Assembly (NCBI GenBank): GCA_017402445.1
Contig: JAFPME010000002.1
Span: forward strand, 1-64,000
DNA length: 64,000 bases
Reading direction: 5' to 3'
Origin: Prevotella sp.
GTDB taxonomy: Bacteria > Bacteroidota > Bacteroidia > Bacteroidales > Bacteroidaceae
A program made the translations under genes and the position numbers. The notes beneath the pieces are model-generated. The model was not told the DNA's origin, did not search any database, and saw only the letters and a program-made list of their open reading frames with translations. Of the stretch, positions 62,701 to 64,000 are shown one piece after another; within the stretch, counting starts at the first letter, position 1, and every line of letters starts with the position of its first letter.

Positions 62701-63571
62701 CCACCTGTCCGAGCAGGAACCATTCGCGCGCCTTCTGCTTCGTTCTCATCTCGTGCTTGATGACTTTTCTGAGGTAGGGAACGGCCTCGGCCAGCCTGCC
62801 GCTGTGCAGATAGTAGTCGGCGAAGGTGTAGTCCCACTCCTTCACGGCGCGCCAGTCCATGGAATCGCGGCTCATCTTGGTGATGACATCCTCGGCATCG
62901 TAGAGCCAGTCGTTCTCGATGTAGCATTTGGCAAGCCACGCCCGCGCCTTGCCGTAGATGGCGGGCTGTGTCTGATAGAGCCTTGCCATGTAGGCAAACG
63001 TGGAGGCAGCCTCGTCAAAGTCGCCCTTGTGGAACTGCGAACGGCCCATCAGCATCCATGCTTTCCACAGGAACGGGTTGTACTCCTTGCGGTTGAGCCA
63101 CTCCAGGTCGCGCTCCGTCTTCTTCCGGCTCTTCTTCCATTCGGGCTTTTTCTTGATGCTGTGCTGCTTGATGGCCTTCTTACTCTTCTCGATGGCGCGC
63201 TCGAAACTGCCGGAGCCGAGCTCGCGCGAGCTTTTGTTTCCCACGGTGTAGAGCGGGATCATCTCCGTGTAGTTGTCCTTGTTGCCCTCTTCCTTGGTCA
63301 GCGAGCCTTCGATGTAGGCCAGCGACCCATTATAATAGGTATTATAGCGCGCGGTGAACGAGTGCCACCAGCGCGTCTGCGCCGTGTTCTTCTCGGTGGA
63401 ACAGGCACCGAGAGCCATGGTTGTCACTATGAAAAAGACGATGAAGACGGCCGAACAGGACGTGGACAGCCAGCCGTGTCTGCGCCGATGCGCGCGCGAC
63501 AGGCTCCGACCACCCTTGAAGAACGCTTCAAGGGCAGACATCACTGCAGGCTTCTCATCATGTGTTCTCAT
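59795..63571 (-). CDS. porW: PorW/SprE-type TPR lipoprotein
   Basis: A 1258-residue lipoprotein (membrane segment STSCSAVFIVFFIVTTMALGAC) with TPR repeats over about residues 70-480 (KAWMLMGRSQFHKGDFDEAASTFAYMARLY, KAREWFLLGQVEAALGHNEQAYKAFKHVVRL), a charged coiled coil near 480-530, and more TPRs at about 640-800. PorW/SprE is required for type IX secretion. From about 950 the sequence is low complexity: acidic segment, then a Pro/Gln tail with repeated QPVPPQT and four NGQQKPA-like repeats. Start ATG 63571 follows the upstream gene by 20 bases; the frame opens further but lacks a signal. Confidence 0.9.
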   Translation of the reverse strand: MRTHDEKPAVMSALEAFFKGGRSLSRAHRRRHGWLSTSCSAVFIVFFIVTTMALGACSTEKNTAQTRWWHSFTARYNTYYNGSLAYIEGSLTKEEGNKDNYTEMIPLYTVGNKSSRELGSGSFERAIEKSKKAIKQHSIKKKPEWKKSRKKTERDLEWLNRKEYNPFLWKAWMLMGRSQFHKGDFDEAASTFAYMARLYQTQPAIYGKARAWLAKCYIENDWLYDAEDVITKMSRDSMDWRAVKEWDYTFADYYLHSGRLAEAVPYLRKVIKHEMRTKQKAREWFLLGQVEAALGHNEQAYKAFKHVVRLNPPYELDFNANVAMTEVMAGKRPKAMISKLKRLARSEKNKDYLDQVYYAIGNIYLSQKDTANAVAAYENGNKKATRSGVEKGVLLLKLGDLYWTMQKFNDAQRCYGEAIGLLDKERPDYEQLARRSKVLDELVPFTDAVHLQDSLQWLAKLPESERNAAIDRVIEELKKKEKEERRRQQEAEAEQRVQQEQSRNGRQNTNNQQQTKPTQQAEKGTWYFYNPMAVAQGKQAFQKLWGKRENIDNWQRSNQTVVAQAMGAEEFTDEMRDSLAKAAAVEDSLQQIADSAQNNPHKREYYLAQIPFTEEQVQASNLIIMDGLHHSGVIFKDKLDMLDLSERQLLRLNGSYPDYEQMDDVYYHLWLLYQRRNQPRKADAYLSLLQSKWPDSQWTKLLSDPYYVENARVGEHLEDSIYAATYDAFKASRFDEVRVNGLLSANRFPLGFHRDKFLFIGGLSKLNQGDSKGCLEDMEAVVKQFPQSEVSSMAGMIINGVKAGRRLHGGRFDMGDVWTRRSVVLNDSDSIAARKFEAERNVDFVFILAYQPDSVNHNQLLFEMARFNFTSFVARNFDLEVEDIDGIRRMKVSGFHSYDEVLQYARQLFSNASIATLARKCRTILISTKNLELLGTNFSYQDYDDFYEKHFIPLKISTVLLLTEPETIEYEKQPEPVPAENQGADDDVFNGGVIDDNTLMDIDLDDGFSIPDEEETGPDDENAVDLPLTAPVDEPKMDVPAKKEGNEEPATKPDERKKTDVVPQEDGQKPNPDDVTEQPIVIEDEEGNKSSETQEKPKTATEQQQGTPQTAPDKPQPQSGQPQPKTDQTGQQPAVPQPVQPATPQTQPVPPQTQPVPPQPVAEDDDEIIIIDDDTAPAPSQPQPTSTQPQTNRQPQNPVNGQQKPANGQQQKPANGQQKPANGQQTGQPQTPQPQQQAPKQQSSEPDVDDEYFEFDGF
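59908..59990. repeat. Tandem coding repeat in the porW tail
   Basis: Repeats encoding NGQQKPA, NGQQQKPA, NGQQKPA and a diverged copy run in tandem; DNA units of 21 to 24 bases vary slightly. Such repeats often change in copy number between strains. Confidence 0.65.
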
Positions 63572-63591
63572 TCCTGATGGTGCGTTTGTCG

Positions 63592-63978
63592 TCACGGTTC
63601 CAAGAGGACGAAGACTTCGTCCTTCACCTGGTCGGGCAGGCTGATGCCGCGAAGCGTCAGGCTTCGGGTCCACGCCCGCACTTCTTCTGGCCGCATGGTG
63701 TAGAGCACTTCGCGGAACTCTTCGGCCTCTTCGTCGCGGTATGCAGCTGAAGGCCGCTCGCGGAAGCGGTCCAGTTCCTCGTCGTCGAAGTATTCCACCT
63801 CCTTGGTGGCAGCCTCCATCATGCACGTCTGCTCGCACTTGGCGTTGTCGCCGTTGCATGTCGAACAGTCCGTCCCTGCATTAATAACGGTGTCATCGCC
63901 GTCTTTATTGTGCCAGGGAAGGCTCAACAGGGCAGAAAAAAGTCCCAAGACAATCAGGGAAACAATGAGAATCCACAT
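63592..63978 (-). CDS. Small membrane protein with Cys cluster, upstream of porW
   Basis: A 128-residue protein with one N-terminal membrane helix (MWILIVSLIVLGLFSALLSL), a Cys-rich motif CSTCNGDNAKCEQTC (four Cys in 15 residues), and an acidic, helical C-terminal part (ELDRFRERPSAAYRDEEAEEFREVLYTMRPEEVRAW). I do not recognise the family name, but its tight linkage to porW (20-base gap) suggests a role near the type IX apparatus. The Cys cluster could bind a metal or form disulfides. Confidence 0.7.
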   Translation of the reverse strand: MWILIVSLIVLGLFSALLSLPWHNKDGDDTVINAGTDCSTCNGDNAKCEQTCMMEAATKEVEYFDDEELDRFRERPSAAYRDEEAEEFREVLYTMRPEEVRAWTRSLTLRGISLPDQVKDEVFVLLEP

Positions 63979-63985
63979 AGCAGGC

Positions 63986-64000
63986 TCAGTTCTTGACCGT
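63986..64000 (-). CDS. Possible 3' end of a further - strand gene
   Basis: Reading minus from the window edge, codons for T-V-K-N are followed by a stop at 63988-63986, 8 bases before the ATG of the small membrane protein. The spacing fits a continued operon, but four codons cannot identify a gene. Confidence 0.25.
   Translation of the reverse strand, partial: TVKN

Overview
The window comes from a member of the Bacteroidota, most likely Prevotella or a close relative. The evidence is: repeated Bacteroidota -7 boxes (TAnnTTTG) upstream of genes; many SPII lipoproteins with C-S-D/D-D-D starts; a BspA-type leucine-rich lipoprotein; the type IX secretion/gliding genes gldH, porX and porW; a bifunctional fucokinase/GDP-fucose pyrophosphorylase; a TPR-TonB receptor; and a tmRNA with tag GNNKYALAA. 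The species is not identified. Most genes are intact and closely packed; the accessory regions are 1-9.1 kb and a few repeat-filled gaps.

Layout. 1-1.0 kb: decayed DNA, with a 3' scrap of a histidine kinase (-) joined to a 5'-truncated AlbA_2/ATPase-type gene (+) that carries three in-frame stops. 1.1-9.1 kb: an island of lipoproteins on the - strand (PI-PLC fused to an endonuclease/exonuclease/phosphatase domain, a large discoidin-like lipoprotein, a CX5R phosphatase of the LipA/PtpB type, a 54-residue peptide and a BspA-like protein). These unrelated genes share copies of one upstream cassette: palindrome, promoter, leader and often the signal-peptide codons. 9.2-17.9 kb: a five-gene - strand signalling operon (response regulator-PP2C phosphatase, membrane coiled-coil/propeller protein, propeller sensor kinase with the H-box His replaced by Asp, soluble histidine kinase, TPR-TonB receptor). 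18.1 kb: tRNA-Pro(GGG). 18.3-24.2 kb: SGNH/CE2-like esterase, small secreted protein, then metF-holB-ricT-gldH. 24.6-30.9 kb: the operon yfhO-fkp-GSCFA (-). 31.1-34.3 kb: MTA/SAH nucleosidase, MATE exporter, lipoprotein.

34.3-48.5 kb is a capsule/exopolysaccharide operon on the - strand running wza, wzc, PHP-type tyrosine phosphatase, polymerase, AAC(3)-like acetyltransferase, flippase, wecC, wecB, glycosyltransferase, deacetylase, glycosyltransferase, DegT aminotransferase. ssrA (tmRNA) follows on the + strand. A second, + strand polysaccharide block (49.4-52.7 kb) provides a GT2, an epimerase and two polyprenyl-phosphate sugar-1-phosphate transferases. A Wzi-like capsule assembly protein lies at 53.8-55.3 kb. 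The window ends with a His/Arg/Ser/Gly-rich secreted protein, a phosphoglycerate-mutase-like phosphatase, a DUF308 membrane protein, and porX-porW plus a small membrane protein.

How they work together: wecB/wecC would supply UDP-ManNAcA, the two initiating transferases start lipid-linked repeat units, Wzx/Wzy/Wzc/Wza finish and export them, and Wzi may hold the polymer at the surface. porX/porW/gldH connect to type IX secretion. Non-coding observations of note are three loci of 22-bp periodic repeats, the five-copy regulatory cassette, and a GC-rich in-frame insert in the DegT gene.
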